A stretch of DNA of 64,000 nt from Thalassospira profundimaris (GCF_003326755.1 NZ_JPWH01000004.1:1-64000); one strand, 5' to 3'. Numbered from the stretch's first letter, positions 1 through 8,657 are shown. Numbers and translations are program-made. Notes: generated from the sequence alone by a model not told the origin.

Positions 1-402
1 CCTGACGCGATAGGTTTTTGCGGGTGTCCATTTGATCAGGTAATGTCTTATGGCGAATGGCCTTATGGCGACCGTCGCACCATTGTGCTGACGTCCCATC
101 CGCTTGATGATGATGCACCGGAAAACACTGTCGCCTTTGGTGGCAGCCTGATGGAGCTGACCGAAGCCCTGCACAATGAACGTCTGGATAATGGTGATGT
201 CTGGATTGTTGGCGGGGCGAGTGTGATTAATCAGTTCCTGTATGCAAACATGGTGGATAAGCTCGATATGTTTGTTATCCCCGTTGTTCTGGGTGAGGGG
301 ATCTCGCTATTTGACAAAGATAGCAGCCATCTGCACCCGACACCGGTTGCAACACAAATTTATGAGTCCGGTGTGGTGAAGATGGAATACCGGTTGAAAT
401 AA
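1..402 (+). CDS. RibD C-terminal / dihydrofolate-reductase-like protein, 3' part
   Basis: The frame is open to the left edge, so the true start lies outside the window; an ATG at 43 is probably internal because the residues before it (FDQV before MSYGEWPYGD) fit the family. What is visible is the last two thirds of a small NAD(P)H-dependent reductase of the RibD-C/DHFR fold. It has the WPYGD segment, the glycine-rich nucleotide loop in VWIVGGASV and the family C-terminal signature IPVVLGEGISLF. In characterised relatives the fold reduces pterin or pyrimidine-type substrates; the substrate here cannot be told. It ends just before a strong bidirectional terminator. Confidence 0.75.
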   Translation, partial: PDAIGFCGCPFDQVMSYGEWPYGDRRTIVLTSHPLDDDAPENTVAFGGSLMELTEALHNERLDNGDVWIVGGASVINQFLYANMVDKLDMFVIPVVLGEGISLFDKDSSHLHPTPVATQIYESGVVKMEYRLK

Positions 403-433
403 TAACCTTGTTCTTAATTCTTGTTAGCGTATT

Positions 434-476
434 AAATGCTCCGTCTGTATGCAAATGAGACGGAGCATTTGATCTT
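434..476. terminator. Bidirectional rho-independent terminator
   Basis: A perfect 13-bp inverted repeat (434-446 with 458-470, 11-nt loop) sits between the convergent reductase and lipoprotein genes. The AAA and TTT ends supply U-tracts in both directions. Confidence 0.8.
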
Positions 477-1099
477 TAATTGGCCAGTTTCATTAAATCT
501 TCTTCTAGGCGGCCTGTTGCTCGACAGTAATTTCCATCTGAAAACTTTCCAATTGAATTGGTTGGGAAAGTAGTCGAATATTCACGGCTGTCTACAAACG
601 GCGCATTTCCTTGAGATACAAAAATTTTCATCACATAATTGGCGTTGACTCGAAGAAAAGTTTTTTTGTCTTTTGGTGTCATGTAAATGTTGACACGTCC
701 GTCAAGCGACGTTGACCTCTCTCTTTGGACAATATTATTAGTACCGTTGACACCAAGCCAATATGAAATGCTATCGGCCACTTTGTAACGGAAATTTTTT
801 TCCCCAAGAACTGGATGCTTAGTGTTAACCACGGAGGTACCGCAGTCTACAAAATCGCTCGGTTTGTTCGTTGAGAACGAAACGTTAATGATATGGCTAT
901 CTTTTGATATATTGTTTATAACAAAAAAACTCTTAGAGAGCTCTGCAACATAGTCATCCCAGGCAGTATTGAAATCTTTGTCGATGACTTTTTCATTTTC
1001 GATTTCTATTTTTTGGGAAGGTGGCTGAAGTGTTACTTTCCCGCTTGCACAGGCAGATAAAATTAAGCTTGATGATATTAGAAAAATTACGCTTTTCAT
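476..1099 (-). CDS. Putative lipoprotein, AT-rich
   Basis: The likely start is the ATG at 1099, preceded by a GGGGGACAG ribosome site; an ATG at 1150 would add 17 residues ahead of the signal peptide and is less likely. The product begins with Lys, a hydrophobic stretch and the lipobox LSAC, so it is predicted to be a lipid-anchored envelope protein of about 207 residues. The rest shows no family I recognise; it carries a few Cys and many polar residues. Base composition is clearly more AT-rich than the flanking rlmH and reductase genes, which suggests later acquisition. It stands alone between convergent and co-directional neighbours. Function unknown. Confidence 0.7.
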   Translation of the reverse strand: MKSVIFLISSSLILSACASGKVTLQPPSQKIEIENEKVIDKDFNTAWDDYVAELSKSFFVINNISKDSHIINVSFSTNKPSDFVDCGTSVVNTKHPVLGEKNFRYKVADSISYWLGVNGTNNIVQRERSTSLDGRVNIYMTPKDKKTFLRVNANYVMKIFVSQGNAPFVDSREYSTTFPTNSIGKFSDGNYCRATGRLEEDLMKLAN

Positions 1100-1190
1100 T
1101 TTCTGTCCCCCTTGAGAATTAGAAGAGGACATTAGCCAACGTAACTCCATTTATCAATTAAACTTCAATATAAGAATACAAACTTATCTG

Positions 1191-1649
1191 CTATTCTCGA
1201 TGATAGGGATGGTTGGTTTGGATGGCATGGGCGCGAAAAAGCTGTTCGGCGATCAGGGCGCGCACCAGCATATGGGGCCAGGTGGCCTTGCCGAGCGACC
1301 ACAGGGCGTTTGCCCGGGCCTTTAGGGCATCGCCATGACCATCGGCACCGCCAATGGCAAAGGCGATGTTGCCGCCATGCTGGTCGATCCAGCCTTCGAG
1401 TTTTTGGGCAAAATCGATGGAGCCATATTCGCGGCCCCGTTCGTCAAGTGCAATCAGAAAGGCATTTTCCGGGATCACACCCAAAAGCAATTCCGCCTCG
1501 CGCGCCTTGAGCTGGGCCGGAGGCAGTTTTTTCTTTTCTTCGACTTCCCGCAGGGTAAAGGGCCAACGCAGGCGGGCAATGTAATGATCAAACAGGTCTT
1601 TTTCCGGGCCTGCCTTGATACGGCCTACGGCGGCAAGGGTAATTTGCAT
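1191..1649 (-). CDS. rlmH: 23S rRNA pseudouridine-1915 N3-methyltransferase RlmH
   Basis: The start is the ATG at 1649 (MQITLAAVGRIKAGP), giving 152 residues, the normal RlmH length; upstream in-frame codons do not look like RlmH. RlmH is a SPOUT-class methyltransferase that uses SAM to methylate pseudouridine 1915 in helix 69 of 23S rRNA. Visible family features are LIALDERGREYGS, the knot glycine loop FAIGGADGHG and the C-terminal RALIAEQLFRAHAI followed by HPYHRE. It is the last gene of the minus-strand proA-nadD-rsfS-rlmH run, as in many alphaproteobacteria, but about 180 bases separate it from rsfS and contain a GC-rich hairpin. Confidence 0.95.
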   Translation of the reverse strand: MQITLAAVGRIKAGPEKDLFDHYIARLRWPFTLREVEEKKKLPPAQLKAREAELLLGVIPENAFLIALDERGREYGSIDFAQKLEGWIDQHGGNIAFAIGGADGHGDALKARANALWSLGKATWPHMLVRALIAEQLFRAHAIQTNHPYHRE

Positions 1650-1793
1650 GCGTGTGGTCGTCCGTCTGGGGGAATGCAAGCTGCCGGGGGGGATGTGCCG
1701 GGCAAAGGACGGGCAGCAGTTCTGGCGGTGCAAAAAATATATGCCCCGGGCCTGACATGTATTGTAAGGCCCTGTCAAACGAGCAGAGACATG

Positions 1794-1812
1794 GCCCGGC
1801 ATAATGCCGGGC
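1794..1812 (-). other. GC-rich hairpin between rsfS and rlmH
   Basis: A 9-base inverted repeat (GCCCGGCAT / ATGCCGGGC, one base between) can form a tight hairpin in the rsfS-rlmH transcript. It lacks a T-run on the minus side, so it is more likely an mRNA-stability or processing element than a full terminator. Confidence 0.4.
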
Positions 1813-1831
1813 ACATCCATCAGCTTGCCGA

Positions 1832-2275
1832 TCAGTACAGCCGGGCGGCCTGCTGTTTCAGGGCCGGGTTTTCAACGCCCCACATCTGTTCGATGTTATA
1901 AAAGGCGCGGACTTCCGGGCGGAACAGGTGAATGATCACATCACCGGCATCAACCAGCACCCAGTCACCCTGTTCGGTGCCTTCGGCTGCGGCGCGGCCC
2001 TGTCCGGCATCTTTCAGGGCCTCGACAATATGTTCACCCATCGAGGCCACCCGACGCGAGCTGGAACCCGATGCGATAATCATATAATCGGCCATTGCCG
2101 TTTTGTCGGTCAAATCAATGGTAACAAGATCTTCGGCCTTGTCATCGTTCAAAGTTTCCTGAATGAGCGCAAGCAACTCGCTTGGTGTCAGGCTTTTTTT
2201 CGCAGTAATTATTGTCGCCACCTTAATTTGGGGTGGATGTTTGCCGCCATCATTGTGCGGACATAAAACACCCAC
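1832..2275 (-). CDS. rsfS: Ribosomal silencing factor RsfS
   Basis: RsfS binds ribosomal protein L14 and blocks subunit joining when translation needs to be reduced. The product shows the family core: LTDKTAMADYMIIASGSSSRRV, then WVLVDAGDVIIHLFRPEVRAFYNIEQMWG near the C-terminus. The start is uncertain: a GTG at 2275 lies 3 bases after the nadD stop, while an in-frame GTG at 2221 (VATIITAKKS) gives a length closer to typical RsfS. Both are non-ATG. It follows nadD directly, the usual bacterial pairing, so translational coupling is likely. Confidence 0.93.
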   Translation of the reverse strand: MGVLCPHNDGGKHPPQIKVATIITAKKSLTPSELLALIQETLNDDKAEDLVTIDLTDKTAMADYMIIASGSSSRRVASMGEHIVEALKDAGQGRAAAEGTEQGDWVLVDAGDVIIHLFRPEVRAFYNIEQMWGVENPALKQQAARLY

Positions 2276-2278
2276 AGG

Positions 2279-2890
2279 TCAAACCTGCCACCGGCCTTCG
2301 GCACGAATTGCCGTAGAAGAAGCCGGATGGCGCCGTATCGGCAGGTAAACCCAAGCTGGTGTATCCATATCGGCCAGCAAACCTGCCTTTTCTGCGGCAA
2401 TGCGCCAGCGTTCCATACGCTTTGCCGCCGTGCCGCGCAATGCTTTATCAGAATAACCCTCGCGATCAAGAACCGCAATGGGGGCGTGATGAATCAGTTT
2501 CTCCCAGAATTTCCAGCGATGAAACTGGGCCAGGTTATCCGCTCCCATCAGCCAGACAAATCGCGTTTGGGTAAAACGCCGCTGCAAGGCTGCAAGTGTG
2601 TCGGCCGTATAGCGGGTCCCAAGCTGGGTTTCAATTGCAGAAACGACAATGCGGGGATGTTGTGCAATCAATTCGGCAGAATCAAAGCGCGCATCCTGTT
2701 CTGCCATGCCCTCGTGCGACTTGAGCGGATTTTGCGGCGAGACCAGCCACCATACCTCATCAAGTTCCAGGCGCTTTAATGCCTCGAGTGAGATATGCAA
2801 ATGCCCCTCGTGGGCGGGGTTGAATGACCCGCCCAGTAATCCGACTCGGGGTGGTGCATTATGACGGCGCGGAATGCGAACCTTCATCAC
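2279..2890 (-). CDS. nadD: Nicotinate-nucleotide adenylyltransferase NadD
   Basis: Transfers AMP from ATP to nicotinate mononucleotide, the penultimate step of NAD synthesis. The nucleotidyltransferase signature GGSFNPAHEGHLHIS lies at residues 20-34 with the catalytic HxGH, and the C-terminal SSTAIR motif that binds ATP is present. Start is a GTG at 2890 or the adjacent ATG at 2887; the GTGATGA arrangement overlaps the proA stop codon, so translation is probably coupled to proA. About 203 residues, normal for the family. Confidence 0.95.
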   Translation of the reverse strand: MMKVRIPRRHNAPPRVGLLGGSFNPAHEGHLHISLEALKRLELDEVWWLVSPQNPLKSHEGMAEQDARFDSAELIAQHPRIVVSAIETQLGTRYTADTLAALQRRFTQTRFVWLMGADNLAQFHRWKFWEKLIHHAPIAVLDREGYSDKALRGTAAKRMERWRIAAEKAGLLADMDTPAWVYLPIRRHPASSTAIRAEGRWQV

Positions 2891-4173
2891 GGGCGGGTTT
2901 GCCCGGTGCCACGCACCACATATTTATAGCTGGTCAGTTGCTCAACGCCGACCGGACCGCGCGCATGCAGCTTGCCGGTTGAAATGCCAATTTCCGCGCC
3001 CATGCCAAATTCCCCGCCATCGGCAAACTGGGTGGAGGCATTGACGATGACAATTCCGCTATCCACCCCATTCAGAAAGGCGGTCGCTGCGGTGTCATCT
3101 TCGGTCAGGATGGCATCGGTATGGTGCGATCCGTAATGATTGATGTGATGAACGGCATCCTTAACCCCATCCACCGTTTTGATCGACACAATCGCATCAA
3201 GATATTCGGTTGACCAGTCTTCCTCGGTCGCCGGCTTGATCGTGTCATCCAGGCTGCAGACGGTTTCATCGCCACGCATTTCACAACCGGCATCCTTCAG
3301 GGCAGCAATCACCTGCGGCAGCAGGCTGGCGACAACGTCACGGTCAATCAAAATGGTTTCGGTTGAGCCGCACACACCGACACGGCGCATTTTGGCATTG
3401 ACCACAATATCGCAAACCTTTGCCGGGCTGGCGCTGGCATGGATATAGGTGTGGCACAGCCCTTCCAGATGTTTAAACAGCGGAATCCGGCTTTCATCGG
3501 TGATGCGCTGAATCAGCGACTTGCCCCCGCGCGGCACGATAACATCAATATAGTCCGACAGTTTCAGCATTTCGCCCACGGCAGCACGATCCGTCACCGG
3601 GATCATTTGAATGCTGGCTTCGGGCAGGCCCGCTTCGATCACGCCCTGCTGCATGCAATCAAAAATCGTACGTGACGAATTAAAGCTTTCCGATCCGCCG
3701 CGCAAAATGGCGGCATTGCCCGATTTCAGGCACATCGCGGCGGCATCGGCGGTTACGTTGGGGCGGCTTTCATAAATGATGCCAATAACACCCAGCGGCA
3801 CACAAACGCGCGCAATATCCAGCCCGTTATGTTCCGGCGTCCAGCGCGCCATTTCCCGGCCAACGGGGTCATTTTGTCTGGCGACGTCTTCAACGCCCTT
3901 TGCCATTGCTTCAATCCGTGCCGGGGTCAGCTCCAGTCGGTCCAGCAGGGCAGCACTCAGGCCTTTTTTGCGGCCGCCTTCCATGTCAATGGCATTGGCG
4001 GCCAGGATTTTGTCGGCATTTTCGCGAATCAGGCGGGCGGCCAAATTCAGGGCATCAATTTTTGGCTGTGACGGGACCTGGGCCAAAATCAGGGCGGCAT
4101 CGCGCGCGGCGATCCCGATATTCAGCATTAACTGATGAAGGTCCTGGTTTTCGATGCTGGCAAGTGCCGTCAT
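2887..4173 (-). CDS. proA: Gamma-glutamyl phosphate reductase ProA
   Basis: NADPH-dependent reduction of gamma-glutamyl phosphate to glutamate semialdehyde in proline synthesis. The ATG at 4173 is preferred (ACAGGA ribosome site, product starts MTALASIENQD, 428 residues); a longer in-frame start at 4281 would add 36 unrelated residues. The aldehyde-dehydrogenase-like fold shows the catalytic Cys near residue 268 in VGVCGSTET, plus the substrate-site SRPNVTADA and GAEIGISTGKLHARGP near the end. First gene of proA-nadD-rsfS-rlmH. The usual partner proB is not next to it; upstream is a divergent cobalamin-riboswitch gene. Confidence 0.96.
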   Translation of the reverse strand: MTALASIENQDLHQLMLNIGIAARDAALILAQVPSQPKIDALNLAARLIRENADKILAANAIDMEGGRKKGLSAALLDRLELTPARIEAMAKGVEDVARQNDPVGREMARWTPEHNGLDIARVCVPLGVIGIIYESRPNVTADAAAMCLKSGNAAILRGGSESFNSSRTIFDCMQQGVIEAGLPEASIQMIPVTDRAAVGEMLKLSDYIDVIVPRGGKSLIQRITDESRIPLFKHLEGLCHTYIHASASPAKVCDIVVNAKMRRVGVCGSTETILIDRDVVASLLPQVIAALKDAGCEMRGDETVCSLDDTIKPATEEDWSTEYLDAIVSIKTVDGVKDAVHHINHYGSHHTDAILTEDDTAATAFLNGVDSGIVIVNASTQFADGGEFGMGAEIGISTGKLHARGPVGVEQLTSYKYVVRGTGQTRP

Positions 4174-4394
4174 GGTCCTGTTTCCGTCATTGGGCACCGC
4201 ATGGGACAGCGGCGCGGCCTCAAATTGTAAAATCGTCAACAAATTAGCAACATAGTCCGGCCCGTCCTGAACTGCAATCACCTTGGTGACAGGAAAGCCT
4301 GCGGTTTATTACGGATATAAACTGTGTGCTTTTTTCGCCTTTGACGTTTGAAAAACCTTATCGCTTTATGGGCGCGTCTGGTAACGTGACATTT

Positions 4395-4575
4395 CGGGTT
4401 TCGTCCCGGCTGTGTCCGCGACGGAATAATAGGGAATATGGTGACGGCATTGTGCCCAGTCCATAACTGCCCCCGCAACTGTAGGTGCTGGTTGCTTCCT
4501 TGATGCCACTGGGGAAATCCCGGGAAGGCGGAATAGCAACAATCGGCACAAGTCAGGAGACCTGCCCGAATTTTT
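4395..4575 (+). ncRNA. Cobalamin (B12) riboswitch
   Basis: The conserved order of an adenosylcobalamin-type aptamer can be read directly: AATAGGGAA near 4428, ATAACTGCCCCCGCAACTGT near 4463, GCCACTGG near 4505 and the B12 box AGTCAGGAGACCTGCC at 4551-4566. It lies about 60 bases ahead of a CbiM-type permease on the same strand, so B12 should repress that gene. No strong U-tract hairpin follows. A small hairpin (TGCAC 4609-4613 with GTGCA 4619-4623) ends beside the ribosome site, which points to control of translation initiation. Aptamer ends are approximate. Confidence 0.93.
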
Positions 4576-4638
4576 ATCACTGACAGTGCCGGTTTACCGG
4601 CCTGTCCCTGCACGGTGGGTGCAAGAAAGGAACCTGTT

Positions 4639-5319
4639 ATGCACATTGAACCTGGCGTTGTTGATGGCGCCAAAATCGCATTAAGCTATGCCACGGCAAC
4701 CGGCACGGTGGGTGTGGCCGGGAAAATGGCCGTTGATACCATCAAGCGCGATGGTCTGGGCTCGCTTCTGGTGCGCAGTGTCATCACAACATTGCTGGTA
4801 TTTGTCTTTTTTGAAGTGTTGCCGCATCACCCCGTCGGGGTGTCGGAAGTTCACCTGATATTGGGATCAACCCTGTTTCTGATTTTCGGGGCGGCCCCGG
4901 CAGCCATCGGCCTTGCCTTGGGGTTGTTGCTGCAGGGCGTGTTTTTTGCCCCGTTCGATCTGCCGCAATATGGCATTAACCTGACAACACTTTTGGTGCC
5001 GTTATTTGCGATGGCGGCCCTTGCCCGTAAAATCATTCCGGCCAAAACCGCCTATAAGGATGTGTCCTATCTGCAGGCGCTGGCATTATCGACCTCCTAT
5101 CAGGGCGGGATTGTGTGCTGGGTGGCGTTTTGGGCGTTTTATGGCCAGGGTTTTGGTGCGGCCAATATCGCTCATGTTGCCAGCTTTGGCGCGGCCTATA
5201 TGACGGTTGTGCTGGTGGAACCGCTGATCGATCTTGCCGTGCTGGCAATTGCCAAGTCGCTTTATCGTTTCCGCGACAGTGGCCTGTTTGACCGCCGCCT
5301 TTATGGTTCGGCGCACTAG
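4639..5319 (+). CDS. CbiM-family cobalt-type ECF permease, stand-alone
   Basis: The ATG at 4639 follows AGAAAGGAA and gives the hallmark N-terminus MHIEPG, which in CbiM-type substrate-capture proteins starts a metal-binding loop. About 226 residues, mostly hydrophobic, with six or so membrane segments. CbiM proteins normally work with CbiN, CbiQ and the ATPase CbiO to import cobalt; none of these is adjacent here. The cobalamin riboswitch upstream supports a role in cobalt supply for B12 synthesis. It could act alone or use a shared energising module elsewhere. A terminator follows directly. Family certain, exact transport partner unknown. Confidence 0.85.
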   Translation: MHIEPGVVDGAKIALSYATATGTVGVAGKMAVDTIKRDGLGSLLVRSVITTLLVFVFFEVLPHHPVGVSEVHLILGSTLFLIFGAAPAAIGLALGLLLQGVFFAPFDLPQYGINLTTLLVPLFAMAALARKIIPAKTAYKDVSYLQALALSTSYQGGIVCWVAFWAFYGQGFGAANIAHVASFGAAYMTVVLVEPLIDLAVLAIAKSLYRFRDSGLFDRRLYGSAH

Positions 5320-5345
5320 GTCGCACGCCTGCACTGCCTATTTGG

Positions 5346-5378
5346 GGCGTTCCCTGTCAGGCGGGGAACGCCTTTTTT
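5346..5378 (+). terminator. Rho-independent terminator after the CbiM-type gene
   Basis: GGCGTTCCC (5346-5354) pairs with GGGAACGCC (5364-5372) across an 9-base loop, followed by TTTTTT. Confidence 0.9.
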
Positions 5379-5549
5379 GTCTTTGCTTGCATGACAAGGC
5401 CGTCAGTTTGCAGGATGCTCATAATGTGATGCTTGCCAAATTGCACTTTACGGGCCATTTGTGAGGCATGGGTATAGGGAAACGAGACTAGGACATCTTT
5501 TAAGGTGAATTAAAACCCATATCGGGGACGGGGATAAAAGGAAAAAGAT

Positions 5550-7406
5550 GTGAAACAATCGGGTGCCAAAGAATCATCCGCCCGCGCCGATTTGGGTGTG
5601 ATCAAAACTTTTTTGCCCTATCTGTGGCCCAAGGGTGAAAAAGAATTAAAGATACGTGTCGTTGTGGCACTTTTGTTCCTGGTCGGCGCAAAGGTTGCCA
5701 ACGTTTATGTGCCGGTTTTGTATAAATATGCCGTTGATGCCCTGGGCGGTGGTAAAGAAGCCGCTGCTGGCAGTGCGGCGGCCCTGGTGACGGTGCCTGT
5801 CAGCCTGATTATTGGCTATGGTCTGGTGCGGGTTTTATCCTCGGCCTTTGGTGAAATTCGTGATGCGGTGTTTGCCAAGGTGGCGCAGCGGGCCATTCGC
5901 AATTCAGCCCTGAATGTTTTTGACCATCTTCATGCACTGTCGCTGCGGTTTCACCTGGATCGGCAGATGGGCGGTCTTTCACGGGCCATCGAACGCGGCG
6001 TAAAGGGGATCGAATTTCTGCTCTCCTTCATGCTGTTTAACATTTTGCCCACGCTGCTGGAAATCGTGATGGTTTCGGTCATTCTGTGGGCGCTTTATGA
6101 TGTCTGGTTCGCGCTGATCACCTTTGTCACCATCGTGATTTATATTGCCTTTACGCTGATCGTGACCGAATGGCGCATGAAATACCGTCGCGAGATGAAC
6201 CAGCGCGATGACGAGGCCAATACCAAGGCCATCGACAGCCTGATCAATTATGAAACCGTCAAATATTTCAGCAACGAAGCCCATGAATCCGCGCGTTATG
6301 ATCGCGCCTTGCGTGGTTATGAGGCTGCGGCAGTCAAATCGCAGGAATCCCTTTCCAAACTGAATATCGGCCAGGGAGCGATTATTGCCGTCGGGCTGGT
6401 TTTGAACATGCTGCTGGCCGCCAACGGGGTAAAAAACGGCAATATGACGGTGGGTGACTTCGTTTTGGTCAATACCTACCTTTTGCAGCTTTATATGCCG
6501 CTCAACTTTTTGGGATTTGTGTACCGGCAGATCAAACAGTCCCTGACCGATATGGAACGCATGTTCTCGCTGCTTGATGTGGGCCGGGAGGTTGAGGACC
6601 GGGCATCAGCCAAGGACTTGGTGTGCAGCGAGGCAACGGTGCGTTTTGAGGACGTGCATTTTGCCTATAATCCCGACCGCGAGATTTTAAAGGGTGTCAG
6701 CTTTGAGGTCCCGGCCGGGAAAACCGTGGCGGTGGTCGGCCCCAGCGGGGCGGGCAAATCAACCCTGACCCGGTTGATGTTTCGGTTTTACGATGTCTCA
6801 AGTGGCCGCATCACCATTGACGGTCAGGATATTCGTGATGTCAGCCAGGGGTCGTTGCGTCGGTCCATCGGTATTGTGCCGCAGGATACGGTGCTGTTTA
6901 ACGATACCATCGCCTATAACATTGCCTATGGCCGCCCGGGTGCCGGACAGGAAGAAATTGATAATGCGGCCACCCTTGCCAGTATTCGCGATTTCATTAA
7001 CGGCCTGCCCGAAGGCTTTAAAACCAAGGTGGGCGAACGCGGTTTGAAACTTTCGGGCGGTGAAAAACAGCGTGTTTCCATTGCACGCATGTTGCTTAAA
7101 CGCCCGCAAATCATGATTTTTGACGAGGCCACATCCGCCCTGGATACCAGGACGGAAAAAGACATTCAGCAGGCGTTGCGGGATGTCTCACGCGGGCATA
7201 CGACGCTGGTTATTGCGCACAGGCTCTCGACCGTGATTGACGCGGATGAAATCATTGTGCTGCGCGATGGCCAGGTGGCTGAACGTGGCCGTCATCAGGA
7301 TCTGCTGGCGCAAGGCGGGCTGTATGGCGAAATGTGGGCGCAGCAACAGGAAATTCGCCAGGCCGAAGAAATTCTGGCCCATGCCGGGACGCATGAAACC
7401 CAGTAA
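5550..7406 (+). CDS. Atm1-type ABC exporter, membrane plus ATPase half-transporter
   Basis: A 618-residue fused half-transporter of the Atm1/ABCB7/HMT1 group, whose members export glutathione-linked sulfur or metal compounds and support Fe-S metabolism or metal detoxification. Residues about 35-330 form the six-helix domain. The ATPase follows with Walker A GPSGAGKST near 395, the signature LSGGEKQR, Walker B IMIFDEATSALD and the H-loop IAHRLST. It starts at a GTG at 5550 after an AAAAGGA ribosome site. It is monocistronic in appearance. Homodimer in the inner membrane is expected; substrate is inferred from family only. Confidence 0.9.
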   Translation: MKQSGAKESSARADLGVIKTFLPYLWPKGEKELKIRVVVALLFLVGAKVANVYVPVLYKYAVDALGGGKEAAAGSAAALVTVPVSLIIGYGLVRVLSSAFGEIRDAVFAKVAQRAIRNSALNVFDHLHALSLRFHLDRQMGGLSRAIERGVKGIEFLLSFMLFNILPTLLEIVMVSVILWALYDVWFALITFVTIVIYIAFTLIVTEWRMKYRREMNQRDDEANTKAIDSLINYETVKYFSNEAHESARYDRALRGYEAAAVKSQESLSKLNIGQGAIIAVGLVLNMLLAANGVKNGNMTVGDFVLVNTYLLQLYMPLNFLGFVYRQIKQSLTDMERMFSLLDVGREVEDRASAKDLVCSEATVRFEDVHFAYNPDREILKGVSFEVPAGKTVAVVGPSGAGKSTLTRLMFRFYDVSSGRITIDGQDIRDVSQGSLRRSIGIVPQDTVLFNDTIAYNIAYGRPGAGQEEIDNAATLASIRDFINGLPEGFKTKVGERGLKLSGGEKQRVSIARMLLKRPQIMIFDEATSALDTRTEKDIQQALRDVSRGHTTLVIAHRLSTVIDADEIIVLRDGQVAERGRHQDLLAQGGLYGEMWAQQQEIRQAEEILAHAGTHETQ

Positions 7407-7532
7407 CAGCAATAAATGACCGTTGATTTTCGTTAATTTTCCCATATCAGGCGGGGTGCCTCATCGGCCCCCGTTTGTATATCGGCGCTGTTAATTTGAA
7501 TGCTGAAAATGGTTACGAACGAGGTTTAACCC

Positions 7533-8156
7533 ATGCCAGACTGGCAGCAAGGCCTGCGGGCAGCGGACTTTGGTGGCATAAAACCCCTTTTGCATCCCAG
7601 GGCCGGGGCAAGGGGGCGGCATTGTGCGGGTTTGTTGCAGGCATCCGGGCTCTGGGACCGCTTGATGCCTTTTGACGCGGTGGTGGCGGGGACCATTCCG
7701 CTGGGCCTGGATTTGGCGTCTTCCGATATTGATATTTTGCTGCACGTCTCCGATTTGGCCGACTTTTGGGCGCAATGTCCGGGGCTATTTGACCGATTTG
7801 GCGACTATAATTGCCATGAGCGTGAGGCGACCCTTCATGTCGGGCCGGCGGTTGTTGTCAGATTTCCACTGTCGGATGGCGTAAGCCGTTATGAACAGGT
7901 GGAGATTTTTGCCACCTGTCAACCGGTAGCACAGCAATACGGGTTTCGCCATATGGTGGTCGAAGCACGCATTTTGCATGTGTGCGGGGATTCCTTCGCA
8001 GCACAGATACGGGCCTTAAAACAGGCGGGCCTGAAAACCGAACCCGCCTTTGCGCGGTTGTTGGGGATTCATGATGATCCCTGGCTGGCGCTTGATGCCC
8101 TGTTTGACGATCGCCCCCAGCAGTTGGAACACTGGCTGGCAGCACGCTGGCGTTAA
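7533..8156 (+). CDS. DUF4269 nucleotidyltransferase-like protein
   Basis: A 207-residue protein with the segment GTIPLGLDLASSDIDILLHV, which matches the DUF4269 family and resembles the GS-x(n)-DxD metal site of polymerase-beta-type nucleotidyltransferases. Later VEIFATCQPVAQQYGFRHMVVE is also family-typical. The biochemical activity of the family is not established to my knowledge. Ribosome site is weak (GAGG). The convergent MOSC gene ends only 4 bases after its stop, with no obvious terminator between. Confidence 0.75.
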   Translation: MPDWQQGLRAADFGGIKPLLHPRAGARGRHCAGLLQASGLWDRLMPFDAVVAGTIPLGLDLASSDIDILLHVSDLADFWAQCPGLFDRFGDYNCHEREATLHVGPAVVVRFPLSDGVSRYEQVEIFATCQPVAQQYGFRHMVVEARILHVCGDSFAAQIRALKQAGLKTEPAFARLLGIHDDPWLALDALFDDRPQQLEHWLAARWR

Positions 8157-8160
8157 GCGG

Positions 8161-8637
8161 TTAACCGGTCATTACCCGGCATACAGGTGCGCCAATGGCA
8201 ATTTCTGCGCCTTTGATCACCCGGCAGGTTACACCGCCGCGCCAGTTGGGGCGCAGGGCCTCCTCCAGGCCGGTGGCGGCTTCTTCCATGCGTTTGCACG
8301 GATCGGTTTCGCCTGAAACCTCCAGTATTAAATCGCCAATGGCAAATTGGCTGCCGACCTCGTGGGGCAGGGCAAAGCCGGAAACCAGCAGGTTGGCGCG
8401 ACGCACCGTCCAGTCCAGGTCCGGGCGGCCAATATCATTGCAGGCCGCCTGCCAGTCTTCCAGGGCCAGCACCGTGACTTTACGCTTTTTAAGCTTGCCG
8501 CGATGGTCGCCCTCAACACCAAGGTCGGTTGACACCGAAACCAGATCCAGTGTTTCAACCGGGGCATAGGGGGCAGCTTTGCGCCCGATGCCTATCAGTT
8601 TGCCGGGTGTTTCTTTCTGTTCGCCGGAATGAGACAT
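8161..8637 (-). CDS. MOSC domain protein
   Basis: MOSC domains are beta-barrel sulfur-carrier domains related to the C-terminus of molybdenum-cofactor sulfurase; small stand-alone versions are thought to handle activated sulfur or reduce N-hydroxylated compounds with molybdenum cofactor. The conserved Cys is present in ETDPCKRM, with GDLILEVSGE before it and GGVTCRVIKGAEIAIG near the C-terminus. The ATG at 8637 is preferred because CAGGAA lies just upstream; a start at 8670 would overlap nadB. It follows nadB on the same strand and may be co-transcribed. Confidence 0.88.
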   Translation of the reverse strand: MSHSGEQKETPGKLIGIGRKAAPYAPVETLDLVSVSTDLGVEGDHRGKLKKRKVTVLALEDWQAACNDIGRPDLDWTVRRANLLVSGFALPHEVGSQFAIGDLILEVSGETDPCKRMEEAATGLEEALRPNWRGGVTCRVIKGAEIAIGAPVCRVMTG

Positions 8638-8657
8638 GGTTGTCATTTCCTGTAAAA

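Noticed and set aside
1335-1901. Long plus-strand frame opposite rlmH
   Set aside because: It is antisense to a clear RlmH gene and its translation is low-complexity; no ribosome site.
4278-4673. Minus-strand open frame of about 130 codons antisense to the riboswitch
   Set aside because: It overlaps the cobalamin aptamer exactly; its openness follows from the GC-rich RNA structure and the product has no protein-like features.
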